From contig NC_053114.1 in NCBI RefSeq assembly GCF_010015445.1, positions 23,232,579 through 23,296,578 on the forward strand: a stretch of DNA of 64,000 nucleotides. Reading direction: 5' to 3'. The DNA is from Perca fluviatilis (lineage: Eukaryota > Chordata > Actinopteri > Perciformes > Percidae). The notes under the pieces are model-generated. The model did not search any database. It was not told the DNA's origin and saw only the letters and a program-made list of their open reading frames with translations. Of the stretch, positions 1-63,983 are shown piece by piece. Numbering within the stretch: position 1 is the stretch's first letter; every line of letters begins with the position of its first letter. The translations under genes were made by a program, and so were the position numbers.

Positions 1-3000
1 AGCGCAAACTGTGAATCATGATTGGATGACTTAAAAAGCTGCCCGGTATGTGATTGTCATGGTTGGATGACTGGCTGCCAGTCAAACCCCTTGCTATGGC
101 AACAGGTAACATCAAAGACGCCTGATGAAGCCTCTTTAGTCGGACCAGGCCACCACAATGGCTGTGTCTGTGCCACGAGTAATCACTTCTGGATTTGAAA
201 GTAATAATTTGTTTTTGCTTTGATTAAATTAATTTCACTGAATATCAATAATTATAATACAGATTAAATTCATTGTCATACTTGTTGTACTAGTTATAAA
301 AACTAGCCAATCATTTTATTAGATGGGCTGCTAATACCTTTTCTCTTTATAAATACAGGATACTACAGGTAAGAGTGCTGTATCTTGGTGTAAAAAAGTG
401 ACTTGATTTGGGACATCACTTGACTAAGGACTTGACTTGACATACGTGCATTTAAGTTTTTGACTTGTCTTTACTTCCAGCAGTCAACTCCCCTCACATC
501 CACAGCGGCTATATTTTACACATGCGGCAGGCGTTAATAAGCCAGCTAAGCTGCATTGTTTTGACTTGACCTGAATGCTCTGCTGTGAAGCTAGCGCTAA
601 TGGGATCTCAGTTTTACTGTCCAGAGTCAGGCTGTACCAGACTCTGCCAGTGACCTTGCTGCCTGGGGAGCGGCGGCGCAGTGAGGAGCTGCTGCTGTTG
701 GGTGCGGAGCTCTCAGCCTCCCGCTGGAACTCCGACTGCTGTTTGTCCGTGGCGGGCTGCATAGCCGTCTGATGGCATCACTATTAAATTGAGACCGTAT
801 TAATAACTGGTGTTAAAACATCTTCTTAAACAGTAGCCCAATTCCGTGATGTGGTACAGTTGGTTTTCACACCTGATGCGAACTTTTCAAGTGGACTTGG
901 GCATGGATCAACTAACTGTGCCTGGGTACGGTACACAATGTTCATACTAATCAAACAAACTGGACTTTGGGGTCAAGTGTATAGTCGGATCCGCACCCAG
1001 GTCCCGGATGCGTAAGCCCCCTTAGTGCATTATATTCCATTATGGAAATGATTTCACCCCAGACCCCGCACTTCATGTGTGTCCCCTCCGAAAGGCCTGT
1101 TCTAAAACAGGAAAAACCCTGGTATGTGTATGCTTGGATTTGAAAGTTGGGTTCTTGCTGCCTCTCCCTAACTGTGACATATTAGGCATAATAAACTTTG
1201 AGATCTGTTTCATACATTGACCTGTCGTACGAGATAGAGATTTATTCCTCTGCAGTGGCAGTTAACATAACACATTGGCCTGCAACACAATAATGTTAAC
1301 ATAATAATAAACAGCAGGGTTAAGCTATGTACTTACACTCCCCCACAGTAACACGCTGTAAAGCCTCTCGTAGTAGAGCCGCTAGCTTAGCTTTAGCACA
1401 GGTACCCTCACAGTAACCCTTGTCAAAGGACCCTAAATGGGCTTCTAGTGATTGTCTGCTTTCCAGCAAAAAAAAACGAGAGAATTTGTCTTAGAAATTT
1501 ATAACACTTGTTGTTGGGAATAAAACACAGCTGCTGATTTGATCCAAAATTAACCAAGAATACAGAAGAAAATTGATTTGAAATGCCGATTGTAAAATGT
1601 GTTTTTTTTCAACAGCATAATGCTCAGCTTGTGCCTCGGTTACCTTGTGATTGGATGTTTCCTGCTGATATGCACCTTGGAGGTCGTAGTTAACTTCTAC
1701 CCTGAAGGTTTTTATGAACACAGACTTAGTACCTTTTTTAAGTCAAAGAACAAGATACTTTAATATCTAAAAATGTTGTTAATCTTTTTTATTGACGAGT
1801 CAACCAGGAAAGGGTCATGCTGTTCCAAGCCTTAGGAGTGCTCCAACTTTGTGTCACATTGTCTGTGGGAAAATTAATACAACTATTACTTCTTGAACCA
1901 GAGGCGCCTGAAATAGCTCCTCTCACTTCACAACTCTGTTAAAATTACATGATTATTGGAAATTGTGATATAAACATCATTGCCATTGTGAACATAGGAC
2001 ATTAAGTCACAGGCTTATTATCACAGCTACCTATACCAACAATTGTACAACAAGGTGTGTACTGTGCATGTGGGAGCATGTTGCAGGGGATGGCTGCTTG
2101 TTTGGGTTTTGCCACAGTAGTTTCCCAAATAGAAAGTTAAATTGCATTGTTTAAGCAGAATTTGAAGCCCAAATGCTTTTTTTATTTTTTGGTGGTTAAA
2201 TCATGTTTGTTGCCCTTTACTGTCTGAGTGCATAGCAGGGCTCTTGGTGAATTTGCTATTGACAAAGGTAGACCTGTGGGAGTGGTGTTGCACAAGAAGA
2301 GGATTTAGCCTTTCCTCAACGAGATTTAGCACATTCTTCTTTCCTCGTCGAAGCCTGGGGGGGCATGTACTGAATTTGCTGAAAGATGCAAGAGGAGGAG
2401 AAGCTCTTTGTTGTGAAACCTGAAGGATATCTGAATGATTTGTCAAACCATGTTTGCATGTGGTAGTTAGCGGCTTGTGACAGTGATTGCAGGTTCTGGG
2501 TTGTGTGAGTTCTAAAGGAATTGTCATATTGACATTAGCCACATAGGTCACTGTATGTTGAAAAAAAATCTAGAAGAATGACTAAACAGCTACGGACAAG
2601 ATTTGTGTCATATTGAATTTGTATGCATCCATCTGCATGTGACAACTTGTACTACATAACTATAACTGCAGGTCGTAGTCATGAATGGTCTTGGAATTAA
2701 AATCTTAAATTTTTTTATTCAACCTGTCACAAGACATCCTCTTAACAAATTGTGGTTCAATAGAAACACATTGATTGGCTGATTTAGCGGTATTGTCAGT
2801 TGTGGAATGCAGCTTTGGAAGTTATTTATTGGGGTTGTCTCGAAGCCAAGTCAAGCTGAATTGACAGCCTTTTTATAAAGCCAGTGAGCTTTCACATCCT
2901 AATATTCTGGTGGAGGCTCTCGTATAAGACATGTTGTTTTTCATATATCACATTCAACATCTTCTAAATGAATGTGCAAATAGGAATAAAAATTAGAGAT

Positions 3001-4922
3001 GAGCTGATACCAGTATCGGTATCGGCTCTGATACTGCCTAAAACACTGGTATCGGTATCGGGAAGTACTGGAGTTAATGCACCGATCCGATACCACGTAA
3101 TAAAGCCCTAAAGAAAATCTACGTTAAAGTAGTTTAGTTTATTTATGTTCTTTTTCCGTTATAACTGACTGTCAAACTGCATAATAAAAGAAAGTTCTGT
3201 GGCATTCATTGTTGGTTTTTGTTCATGTTTCACAAAGAGTTTAACATGAGTCAGACTGATAACAAAATAGAAATCATATCACATCCATACAGGGATAGTA
3301 GTATATAGTTGTTAAAACATAATCAAATATATGACACACTGGTATCGGATCAGATCAAATCAGATCAGAATCAGTATCGCGAAGCAAAAAAATGGTATCG
3401 GGCCATCTCTAAGAAAAATACAGTAAAAACTATATATCAACAATTTTTTCAGTTTTCAGCCAAGTAAGCCATTTTTTCATTCTGTTTTTCAGTTGTTTTC
3501 TCACATGCTCTCCTGTTAAGCTAATGCAACCTTTCAATTTAAAAATACAGAAAGATTTTATTCAACTTCTTCAAACGGGCTTGTCATCCTTGCATGTTTA
3601 GTTAGTCTGTTTCTCTCTGCTGTTGTTGTTTTCACATAGAACCGGTCTGGTTAAGGTTAACTTAACTGACGTTCTAGAGGTCCGCTAGAACAAGTGCTAA
3701 AGTTAGCTAATGTCCGCTATTGGAGCTGACCAACAATGGCAGAGAGAAACAGACTTTACTTTCAGTTTGCATGCTCCAGGTGACTTTGGGAAAGCTGTTG
3801 AGATATAATGTTACGGTAAAGCCAGAGGCTGACCGTGGTCAAGCCATCGTGCACGGCAATGGAGAGCTTGGCAGTGTTTCTGTGCTGGTGGGCGTTCTTT
3901 TCCAGCAATTACTGGCGGCAGACTAGAACACTTGTAAGCGTATAATGCCTCCGTCAGCTCAGGAAGAATTGCATCCCCCGGTACCTATGGTACTGTAGAA
4001 AAACGAGTATCGTCACGTTTTCAGAATTTTGGTACTGAAGTACCCTGTCTCGGAACAGGTAATTCACTCAATACTTCATCTCATGAGAGACTCACAGCTA
4101 TTCATACTTGTCAACTCATAGCTTTGCTACAAAATGCCTTACAGTGGACTAATTCAGTTAAATGTATGGCAAACAAACAAAAGAGCAGTTTTGAGTCTTT
4201 ATGAAGGGTATGTGGTCTTCAAACGCAGTCATCCTTGATTCTCAGGCTCACACCCAGCAGCTCTTGTTGCAGGGAATTCAGCCTGCTCCGACTCACGTTG
4301 CAGAGTGATAAATCTGTTGCTAATCTCTCAGGTCAGATAGTATACTTGGGCTGTGTGTCCCAGTCCACTTGTCCCATGCTTATTTACACCCCTATTTCCG
4401 ATACACTTCCTGTTCTCATCAGGAAAGGGAGGTGTCCACCTCAGTCTCATGTAATTCATGCAGGGACTGAAGAAGCTGCCCACTGAAAAAGGTTACAAGG
4501 CAAAGACTGTTACAAGGCTACACTGCTTGCATTGACCTCAGAGGGGTGAATCAGTTTTTCACTCACTCTATAGGGAGCACTGAATAGTAATGGTTGTGAG
4601 GCTTGGAAAGGGAGCTAAGGAGGGGATATCCAGGAACAGCTCTAATCTCCTGTGGGTGACAGACGAAGTGACAACAGGACATGGCACAGACACATGTCTT
4701 TGATACCCCAGGCCCCATGTTCAGCTTCAGGGCTGGAACCTAATCTACTGAGGTGCTGGATGTGGAGACGTTCTTTAAACACTATGCATTGCTCTAGTCA
4801 GAAATAAAATGTACTCAGTGGTTTTGTCACAGTGTGTTCTTTTTATGCAGAAATGTCTCCTGTTGCTTTAAAACGTTTGAGACATTTCCAAAATATAAGC
4901 GTGACTTTTTCTCTCACCACAG
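1..4922. other. lgr4 upstream intron sequence (no exon found)
   Basis: I found no coding exon here on either strand. The lgr4 exons for the signal peptide, N-terminal cysteine cap and first repeat should precede the exon at 4923, but nothing here reads like them, so they probably lie left of the window and this is intron. The GC-rich stretch 600-775 is open on both strands, has no recognisable product and sits in repeat-like sequence. A short hAT-like element lies at 2994-3411. The rest is AT-rich intron. Confidence 0.6.
2994..3411. mobile_element. Non-autonomous hAT-like element
   Basis: Ends are inverted copies: TAGAGATGAGCTGATACC on the left, and the reverse complement of the right end reads TAGAGATGGCCCGATACC. 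Flanking octamers ATAAAAAT and AGAAAAAT match 7 of 8, like an aged hAT target duplication. About 418 bp, no coding capacity. Confidence 0.75.
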
Positions 4923-20190
<15,268 letters not shown>

Positions 20191-23100
20191 GGACGCGTCA
20201 GAGCTCCAGTACGTCTGAGGGCACAGATCTCTCTGTCATGTGAATTTAGATCCTACAAGAATATATAAACATTTTTATATCTCAAATAACAAAATGTGCC
20301 AATTAAAACACTATTCAGCAAGCACTTATGTTTGTAATTACTGTGTAAACAGAGATGCAACCAGTCATTTAAAGGGAACTTGGTATGCTTCATGAACTTA
20401 GAGACCATTTCTACGTGAGCTGAACTGAGCACATCATGTTACAAACTAGTCGACAAAGGATCTCGCAAAGGAAAGTCTTGCCGCCAGTGCCTGCCTCTTG
20501 CTTTCGATTGGATCTCCTGATGTTGCGAGCCTCAATGTTTGTGTCAAAGGTTTTGCGATTTATCTGTTTTACCTGTACTTATAAGCTTTTTCAATTTTAA
20601 TGGCTACACATCTTGTCAATTTTTAAAGCTTCTCCACAGCAACTGTTGATTTTATACTTTGATTTTTTTTGTTTTGTTTTTACATAAATGTAGCAAATGT
20701 AATAATCATCGTAGACTTTTCTGTGTGAATGTAACTTTTCAGGTGGTCTTCACCTACCAGAGCGGGATAATGTAACGTCAGCAATAACTTCTGCCATGCC
20801 TGCCTGTGATCGTAATCAGTGTGAGAATGGTATAAGTAAATGCCAGTCTATAATAAACACGTCTTTGCTCTAAGTTACTAAGACTAAGAATGTGATAAAC
20901 GTAGCAGATATCACTGTTATAGCAACAGCTATGCTTGGTGGTGGTTATTTATTGTTTGAGCAGCAGGACGGTGAAGACAATTTCAGGTGGCCTTTGAATG
21001 ATGAATATACAATATACCCCAAGCATTTACCAAAACTACAGGACTTCTCTGTTTAATTCTTCACCAAAAAATAGTACACACATACAGGTTTGGGTCATTA
21101 TGGTCATTAGTCTGAAAGATAATTCCAGTTATTTAAAAAAAATCTGGGCCTTATTTTCTGACTTGTTTGCTATCATGCTGTTTGATTTGGATCAAACTTT
21201 TTTCTTGACTGCTGAGCTACACATTGTATTTGCCGTTGGGTAAAGAGACACATCAAACCCAACAAACATTGCCTTTTCAGTACAGTAACGCTTAAATAAG
21301 ACCTGCTTTTATTTGATGTTCAGATTTCTGGCTGACAAAACAATAACTGTTGACTGTTGAATACAGTGTTTCCTGTAAATAAAACCTGCCCAACATTGAT
21401 CAAATGAATAATTTAACATTTTGGGAAATACTGTTATTTGCTGTCTTGTTGACAGTTGGATGAGAAGATTAATACCACTCATCACATATCTGTATGCTAA
21501 TGTTTAGGCTATAGCCAGCAGCTGGATAGCTTAGTTTAGCATAACAACTGAAAGCGGAGGGAAACAGCAGGCCTGTTTTAATTTTTTCAAAAACTGAAGG
21601 ATTAAACAAGCGAGCTTTAGATGCTCTGGTATGTAACCTTTGGACAGAGTAGGGCTAGCTGTTTCCCTCTGTTTTCAGACTTTATGCTAAGCTAAGCTAA
21701 CCTGCTGCTGGTTTTAGCTTCTTATTTAGCGTACATATATGAGAGTGGTATCACTTTTAAAATGTAAATCTCGGCACGAAAGAACATTTCCAAAAATGTC
21801 ACTAAAGGAAAAAGTTAACTTTGGTTTTATTTGGTGAACAACAAGCAACAAACAGGAAATCTCCAAAATTCAACTATTAATCACACAAGTTGAACTTATG
21901 AGAAGAGTGATAGCTGACGTACATTTCTGCTTGATTAAAAATGTATCATTAAGCATAATTTGGCTTGTGAGCGACAAGTTAAACACATTAATACCGTCCA
22001 AGTTAAACACATGAATGTAATCCCACTCTTCCACTTCTTCCAACATGATGTGAACACAGCACAAGACTGGCAGCCAGCTGAGTCAACAAGAAAGTATGCA
22101 GTGCCAAAAAGTATAAAATGGACCATTATATTTGAAATATGGGTAATTATTATTCAACAACAGATATTTAAAGAAGTATCTGCATTGTGGATCTTCACTT
22201 TTCTGCTCTACAGTGCATTAATTGGCAACATTTTGACCACAATAAATGGGCACGATGGTATAAAAGTATGAAAATAAGGCCTATCTTTAAACTAATTCAC
22301 TTCCTCCAGTGTCTTTCCAATCCAGTTGCATTGTACACACTTACTGTATGTTCATTTCAGTCTGTATTATTGTACAGGTCCTCAAAAGAGCAATTTTATA
22401 TAGTAAAGTATTTTAATGTAGATGTCTTTTTACCCTGAGAGCTGACCTGAGACTGCGTGTGACGAGGGATTGACTGATGTTTGGTGTGTTGGAGCATGAC
22501 TGTACACATTAAAGGTGGATACACCCTCAGAGCGTGTATCCACAAGTGTATGTCATGTGAGCGCTCAGGAATTTAGGCAATGTAGGGAAACATTTTCTCC
22601 CACCAACAAGACTTTCTTGTGTCCTTATAATGCACCATTTCATTTTAATCTCTGAATTTTATTTTCTGTTTTCCATGTAGTCATTTGTCTCGACCGGGTA
22701 TGTAAATTCTTGCACCAACCAAAATGTCCGTTGATTGTTTGAGATGTCCCATCTGGTGAAAATGTACAAATATTTTAGTAGGTTGGTTATTGTTTTTTTT
22801 TTTTTTTTGTCTGTAAATTATTTGAAAAGAAAACTAGTAATCAAGAATGGGATGCTAACTAAGGAAGCTACCTCCTCGACTGCAGTGGCTACCAGCAGTG
22901 CTTTGTAAAAGAAAAGTCTGTTTTCATCTGTTGTGATTCTATTTGTTTGCATTCTTAGCTTTATTTTGACATGTGGTTGTACACCATCATTTTAGATAGG
23001 TGCAAATTGTGGGAGGAATCTATGTACTGTATACTGTGATTATTTTTTTTAAACCTATCTATAAACTATGAAATTATTTGTTTTATCTTTTATAGATACA

Positions 23101-23265
23101 AACTTGCAAAATAATACAGATTATAAAAAGAATCTCACTTAATTTCAGTTCAAATTAAAATCTTGTTTGTAGTTTTTCATGTGCGATCTCCCCAAGTTGT
23201 TTTATTTTGTTCAAGTAGATACAAAAATTCTATAAATCGTGAATGAATAAAATTGGAAGAACACA
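20191..23265 (+). other. lgr4: lgr4 3'UTR and downstream flank with candidate poly(A) signals
   Basis: AT-rich, non-coding sequence follows the stop. AATAAA hexamers on the + strand occur at 20852-20857, 21378-21383 and 23246-23251. LGR4 messages in other vertebrates have long 3'UTRs, so any of these could be used. A degraded MITE occupies about 21410-21805. The transcript end cannot be fixed from sequence alone. Confidence 0.5.
21410..21805. mobile_element. Degraded MITE (TTTAGGAAAT family)
   Basis: It shares sequences with the intact copy at 56028-56611: a TTGGGAAAT left end, TAGCTTAGTTTAGCATAA, and an inverted AGAGTAGGGCTAGCTGTTTC and TATGCTAAGCTAAGC. Lies in the presumed lgr4 3'UTR or flank. 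Confidence 0.6.
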
Positions 23266-23729
23266 ACCATTTTTATTTACCTTGGTGTTAAAATTAAAAC
23301 ACTACAGCGACCGTTATCTTTATCAAATATGTTATGTGAAATTTTTGTACATTCTTATTTGTTTAAAACTTCTTTCTGGCAATTCTGCCACTTTTAAGTC
23401 GCTGCACAGATGATTCCTGGGATTGGAGATAATATAGAAAAAAATATGTTTATTGCAGTATGGCATAGAAAGGTCAAATCACCTGAAAATGAAAATATTG
23501 ACATTTTTTACTGCCAGCAGAGTTCCCCATTGGACTCTGACCAATCAAAAGTGAGGACTTATCGTTCTACTTACCAAACCTTTGTTACATACTCCAAACT
23601 GAGTACCGTCAAATAGTCCGATCACTTAAGAGAAATTATGTAAACTTAGTTGGCAGTAAAGATAAAGTGTCTAATTTCTGCTCAGAAAAATGTCCCAAAA
23701 ATCAGTTTTTAGCAGCTAGGCAGTCCATC

Positions 23730-24010
23730 ACTTTGGTCTAGACTGAAATATCTCAACAACTATTGGATGGATTGCCATGAGAATTTGACATTCATGGTCC
23801 CTAGAGAATCAATCTTTATACTTTGGTGATCCCCTGACTTTTCCTATAGAGTCCCGGTAAGGTCAAAGTGAAAAAAAAATTAAAAAGTGAAATATCTCAA
23901 CATCTACTAGATAACAATGTAAGCATGCTTAAACGATGAACTAAGATGGTGAACACGATAAGTTCCTACTAAACATCATCGTGTTAGCATTGTCATTGTG
24001 AGCATGTTGG
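23730..24010. repeat. Interspersed repeat, family A, copy 2
   Basis: It matches 6955-7270: TGAAATATCTCAACAACTAT, TGGATGGATTGCCATGAGAA and GATCCCCTGACTTTTCCTAT. Probably continues after the insertion at 24018-24425 (GCTAATGTTAGCATTTAGC). Confidence 0.65.
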
Positions 24011-24017
24011 CAAACTG

Positions 24018-24425
24018 ACATTCCGTAGTGGAAAATTATTCAGTGAATTTATTTAAGTACAATATTGGGGTACTTGTACTTTACTTGAGTATTTCCATTG
24101 CATGCTAATATGTAGGCTACTGCTCCGCTTTTATTCTGCAAGTATTTATTTGACTGCTTTAGTTACCAGTTATTTTGCAGATTCAGATTATAAATACAAA
24201 ATCAACTAATAAATCATGATGCATTTATTGGCAGCACCTTTCTCAGCTGCAATTTTAAAGTTTGTACATTAATGCTTTAGTACATTTAGTTTTGTACTTT
24301 AAGTGTATGATTAAGGTAATACTTTTTTTACTTAAGCAACATATAGACTGCCTTTAGATTTTAACTTTAAGTATTCTACACTGTGGTATTGCTACTTTTC
24401 TACTACTTCTTCCACCGCTGCTAAT
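24018..24425. repeat. Teleost 'GTACTTTACTTGAGTA' repeat nested in family A
   Basis: Contains GGGGTACTTGTACTTTACTT and ends GCTACTTTTCTACTACTTCT then CCACC. An inverted, degraded copy is at 57990-58660. Confidence 0.6.
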
Positions 24426-25669
24426 GTTAGCATTTAGCTTAAAGCACTGCGGTGCCCCACAGAGCTGCTAGCTGTAGACTTGGTCTTGTTAAAATAGTTT
24501 CAGCTGCAAAGCCCAAAGCAGACATCATTTCAGGGATGAACTGTTTTGTTTAAACGGGACCTTTCCAAGCCTGTTAACAGGTTTAAGACCCTTTGTGCCA
24601 TTCGGTGGAGTTTCCTTTCACCTCCAGTCATGTTGTCCACCACTGCTGGCTCCCTTTACTCGTGTAGTGAGCTGTAACTTGGTGATGAATGAAAAATAAC
24701 CTCTGGGGTTGTATAAAGAAACAGACGTGCCATTTGAGAAGTCCTGTTTAGCTTTGAACCGTGTCACCTTTTCACTTGTAATTTATGGATTTTGGTGAAT
24801 CCCTGTGTCAAGACACCTGGCAAAAGTGGAGGCGCTGTAAGGCATTCGTCATTTATGTTAATAGTGGCCCGGCACATGTACAAAGGCTCACTGGATCTTT
24901 TGCAGCTGCATGTTGAGAGGACACAGGAAATATTTACATTGAAGGCATCAAAGGAACTGCGGAGTGATGTTACAGCAGCTCCCGCTCGAAGAACACCACC
25001 ATGTGTTCCTCTTCACTCTCACATGTCCCCAGTGGTAAAAGGACATCATAGCTATTCCAGCAATTCACACACATCCATCTGTGGCGTGCACATTAGGCAC
25101 ATGCCTCACACCTCTGGCTTTAGCGAGGCTTTGTTACAATAAAACTAAGCCCTCAACAACTCTTGTCCATTCCTCTGGACCTCTGAGTATCACTGGCATG
25201 CTCTCATTCATTTTCTGAATGCCATGGCTGCTAAAGCTATCATGATGGCAATTTTACTGGTGTCCACTTATTCACCACTACTGACTACACTGTAATGCCA
25301 CTACTTGAGAATATGACTGAATGGAATCACTCACTTGTGTTTTTGAAGCATATATATTGACCTTTGTAAGCACACAAACAAATCCAAACACTGCAATCCA
25401 TTTCTTTAGATCAGCTGAAAGGACTGAGAAACAAGATGACATTGCTACCTTCTTTGACTATTAGAATTCAGTAATCCAGTGGTACACATGATACTAACAC
25501 AACAGTGACGACGATACATGATGATTCCAGAAGATGAAAGTGGTGCAAACACAAAAAAAGGATTTGGGTTAAACAGTTCGTGATGCAGGTGAAGAGTTTC
25601 TCGTGACACAAAACAGTCAACATGCAGGAGACAAATCGATCTTCTCTTCAGTCAGCAGCTCCAACCTCC

Positions 25670-61698
<36,029 letters not shown>

Positions 61699-61800
61699 CC
61701 TGAATGATGTCCTCTCCTCCACAGTGTGACTCACCCAAACAGTCTGCCGTCTATCTCAACCCCGTGCCTTTAATAGTCCTGTTGATTCCAAAAAGCACCC
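61699..61800 (-). promoter_or_regulatory. mybpc3: mybpc3 5'UTR and probable core promoter
   Basis: Upstream of the start codon, a TATA-like ATTAAA reads on the - strand at 61774-61769, which would place transcription start near 61740 and give a short 5'UTR of about 40 nt. I saw no perfect MEF2 or CArG box in the first 200 bp. The call is based only on position and this weak TATA variant. Confidence 0.4.
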
Positions 61801-62289
61801 TCTCCCCGCCTCCTCCTCCTTCATGAACCATCCCACCTCTCCTGCCATTTTAGTTTTCCTAGGCCCAACACAATGTCCAAAAACACAACACCCCCCCGTG
61901 CACGTCTGACCTCGAGCTATATTTCAACCATCCTTTCCTCCAACACCTCGGCTGAATGACAGGCCTTGAGAGGGAGGGGACGGGATGTAAGGCAGTGGTT
62001 AAATTTAGAGCCTTGAATCCTATAAAAAAGTTTGCTCTTTCCACATCTGTGCTGCACCTGGTCAACCTTTGAATCTAACAATGAATACAAGAGGATGGTT
62101 GAGAATACAAGATCTAGAGGTTTGTTACATCTGTTGGCAGAGATGAGTGTGTTTTCGATTCATTTGGGTTGTTTTTTTTGCAGACTTTAAATTCATATTT
62201 GTCTTTTTTAGTCTGACTTATCATTTTGTCAGTTTAAAAAAGCTGTCAGGGAATCAAAATACAAGAAAATTGACATAGGCGCTTATACA

Positions 62290-62620
62290 AATCTACAAAT
62301 AATTCTAATTCTTATATTTTACTGTACTATACTATATTTACAACATTATACAATACTAGTTGTTACTATAACAAATTGTACTGTTTTATTGCACTGTACT
62401 GTACTATACTATGATATATGTTACTATATTATAGGCTACTGCAGTATATTTTACAATATTATGCTACTGCAGTTTTTACTGTGCTATACTTCATTACTAT
62501 GTACTGCACTATATACTTTATTTTAAATTACTTTACTATGCTATATTTGACTGTATTTTTCGAGAATATAGGCCTATTATACTATATTTTACCATACTAT
62601 GTTATATTTTACTTTATTAC
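62290..62620. repeat. Low-complexity TACTATA-rich tract
   Basis: Irregular repetition of ACTATACTATATTTAC-like units over about 330 bp. Open frames in it are artefacts. Confidence 0.75.
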
Positions 62621-62624
62621 ACAG

Positions 62625-62800
62625 CCTCGTTGAATACTCGATTCTGATTGGTCGATCACGGCATTCTACGGTCAGTGGTCGGTTGTTTCTGTATAGCAGA
62701 CCATTTATCATTAATCATCAATATTTATGCTCATATGGAACTTCGCATCGGGGTCCTGCATCCCCCCAGTCGGGGTTCAGATTCAAAATAATTCACTCTA
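62625..62800. repeat. Probable teleost interspersed repeat
   Basis: TTGAATACTCGATTCTGATTG, then CGATCACGGCATTCTACGGT and ATTTATGCTCATATGGAACT resemble a family common in percomorphs. Confidence 0.5.
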
Positions 62801-62830
62801 CATGATTCCTTACATACTATACTATATTTT

Positions 62831-62835
<5 letters not shown>

Positions 62836-62894
<59 letters not shown>
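62836..62894. repeat. (AT)n microsatellite left of Tc1 copy 2
   Basis: About 59 bp of TA at the left end of the second Tc1 derivative. Confidence 0.95.
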
Positions 62895-62898
<4 letters not shown>

Positions 62899-62904
62899 CC
62901 TACG

Positions 62905-63926
62905 GTTCCCAATTTTTCCAGGTTTTTACTGAAATTCATGCAGTTGAATGTCTCATTGTACTCTGAAATGAAAGAATAGAACAAATGAACAATTTAAGTT
63001 AAAAAGAAATCATGGACATCATGGCTGGCTTCAAACCAGAAAAGTGGCAGTTGGTCAAGGCCACACCCCCACCCTCCACCTTGCCCCGCCCTCTCTCCTC
63101 CTCAATAGCTACAGACACAGAAATGGCAAGCTCATTGTGGGACTGGCTGTAGTGGTGTAATTCTGCACCAAGGCTGGATTTCGGGAAAGAGACTTCAGAT
63201 ACAGTATTAGGGGACCACTGAGGCCTATATAAAAGCATCCAAAGAGCACCATGTCATAGGACCTTTAAGCTGTGCTTGAAGCTGTTGTCCTGTGAGCCAC
63301 CTATCATGCAAGCTGTTGACTCTCAGAAACTTGTCTTCTGATTCTGTTGTGGCTTTGGGTCTGCCAGACCTCTTCCTGTCAGAGTTTCCCCCAGTTTCTA
63401 AGTGCCTTTTGATGGTGAAGAATACTGTACTCACTCAATTTCTCTGTAGGAAAGACCAACATTCTTAAGTGTTATGATGGTCTGTCTCTCTTTCATTGTT
63501 AATTGCCTTTTCCCCGCCATTTTTATGGCAACACACTACTTTCTGCAGTACAATACTGTTCAAATAATGCTCACGAGGGTACGGTACCACATTGTGTTCC
63601 AACAATACTTTTATACAAACAGAGGGGGTTGTAAGTAATCCAGACAAGTTGGAACACATGTGGGAATTGGTAGCACCAACTTTCAAAGCTTGATCAACCT
63701 TTAACAGCTTTACGTTGTTAACCCATTTCTTGTTCCCTGAAAAAGGCCTTTTTGTAAAATTCTGAAACGTACATTATTTTTCAGTTTTGGGTAACCTTAC
63801 TTTTTTTTTTTAACCTCAGGCAGTTCACCACTTACCTTTGTACCATTTTAAGCTATTCATTGGACTTGAGCTGCTAAAATTTCAATAAAAAACTAAAAAA
63901 ATTGGGGTGTTCTAAAACTTTTGACC

Positions 63927-63929
<3 letters not shown>
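62905..63929 (-). mobile_element. Tc1-like deletion derivative, copy 2, carrying a MITE fragment
   Basis: CCAATTTTTCCAGGTTTTTA and most of 63269-63929 match copy 1 at 38714-39740, including the truncated transposase start (63510-63310, - strand) and the right inverted repeat GTTCTAAAACTTTTGACC. The left terminal repeat is largely lost against the TA tract. 63016-63268 is replaced by part of the GTCCCATG-ended MITE. The transposase fragment also has a deletion near 63434 relative to copy 1. Confidence 0.8.
63016..63268. mobile_element. MITE fragment (GTCCCATG family) inside Tc1 copy 2
   Basis: About 250 bp, from AAAAGTGGCAGTTGGTCAAG to ATGTCATAGGACCTTTAA, match the right half of the element at 49319-49749. 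The left half is missing. Confidence 0.8.

Positions 63930-63980
<51 letters not shown>
63930..63980. repeat. (TA)n microsatellite right of Tc1 copy 2
   Basis: About 50 bp of TA adjoining the right inverted repeat. Confidence 0.95.

Positions 63981-63983
<3 letters not shown>

Larger units (their letters stand above)
23266..25669. other. lgr4-mybpc3 intergenic region and mybpc3 3'UTR
   Basis: No protein-coding exon is seen. The left part is repeat-derived (23730-24425). The right part, next to the mybpc3 stop, must hold its 3'UTR on the - strand. I saw no AATAAA on the - strand within several hundred bases of the stop, so the cleavage site is unknown. The open frame 24792-25142 on the + strand has no recognisable features. 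Confidence 0.5.

Noticed and set aside
484..772. Overlapping GC-rich open frames near the left edge
   Set aside because: They lack a signal peptide, LRR cap or any match to lgr4 exon 1, and lie in repeat-like sequence.
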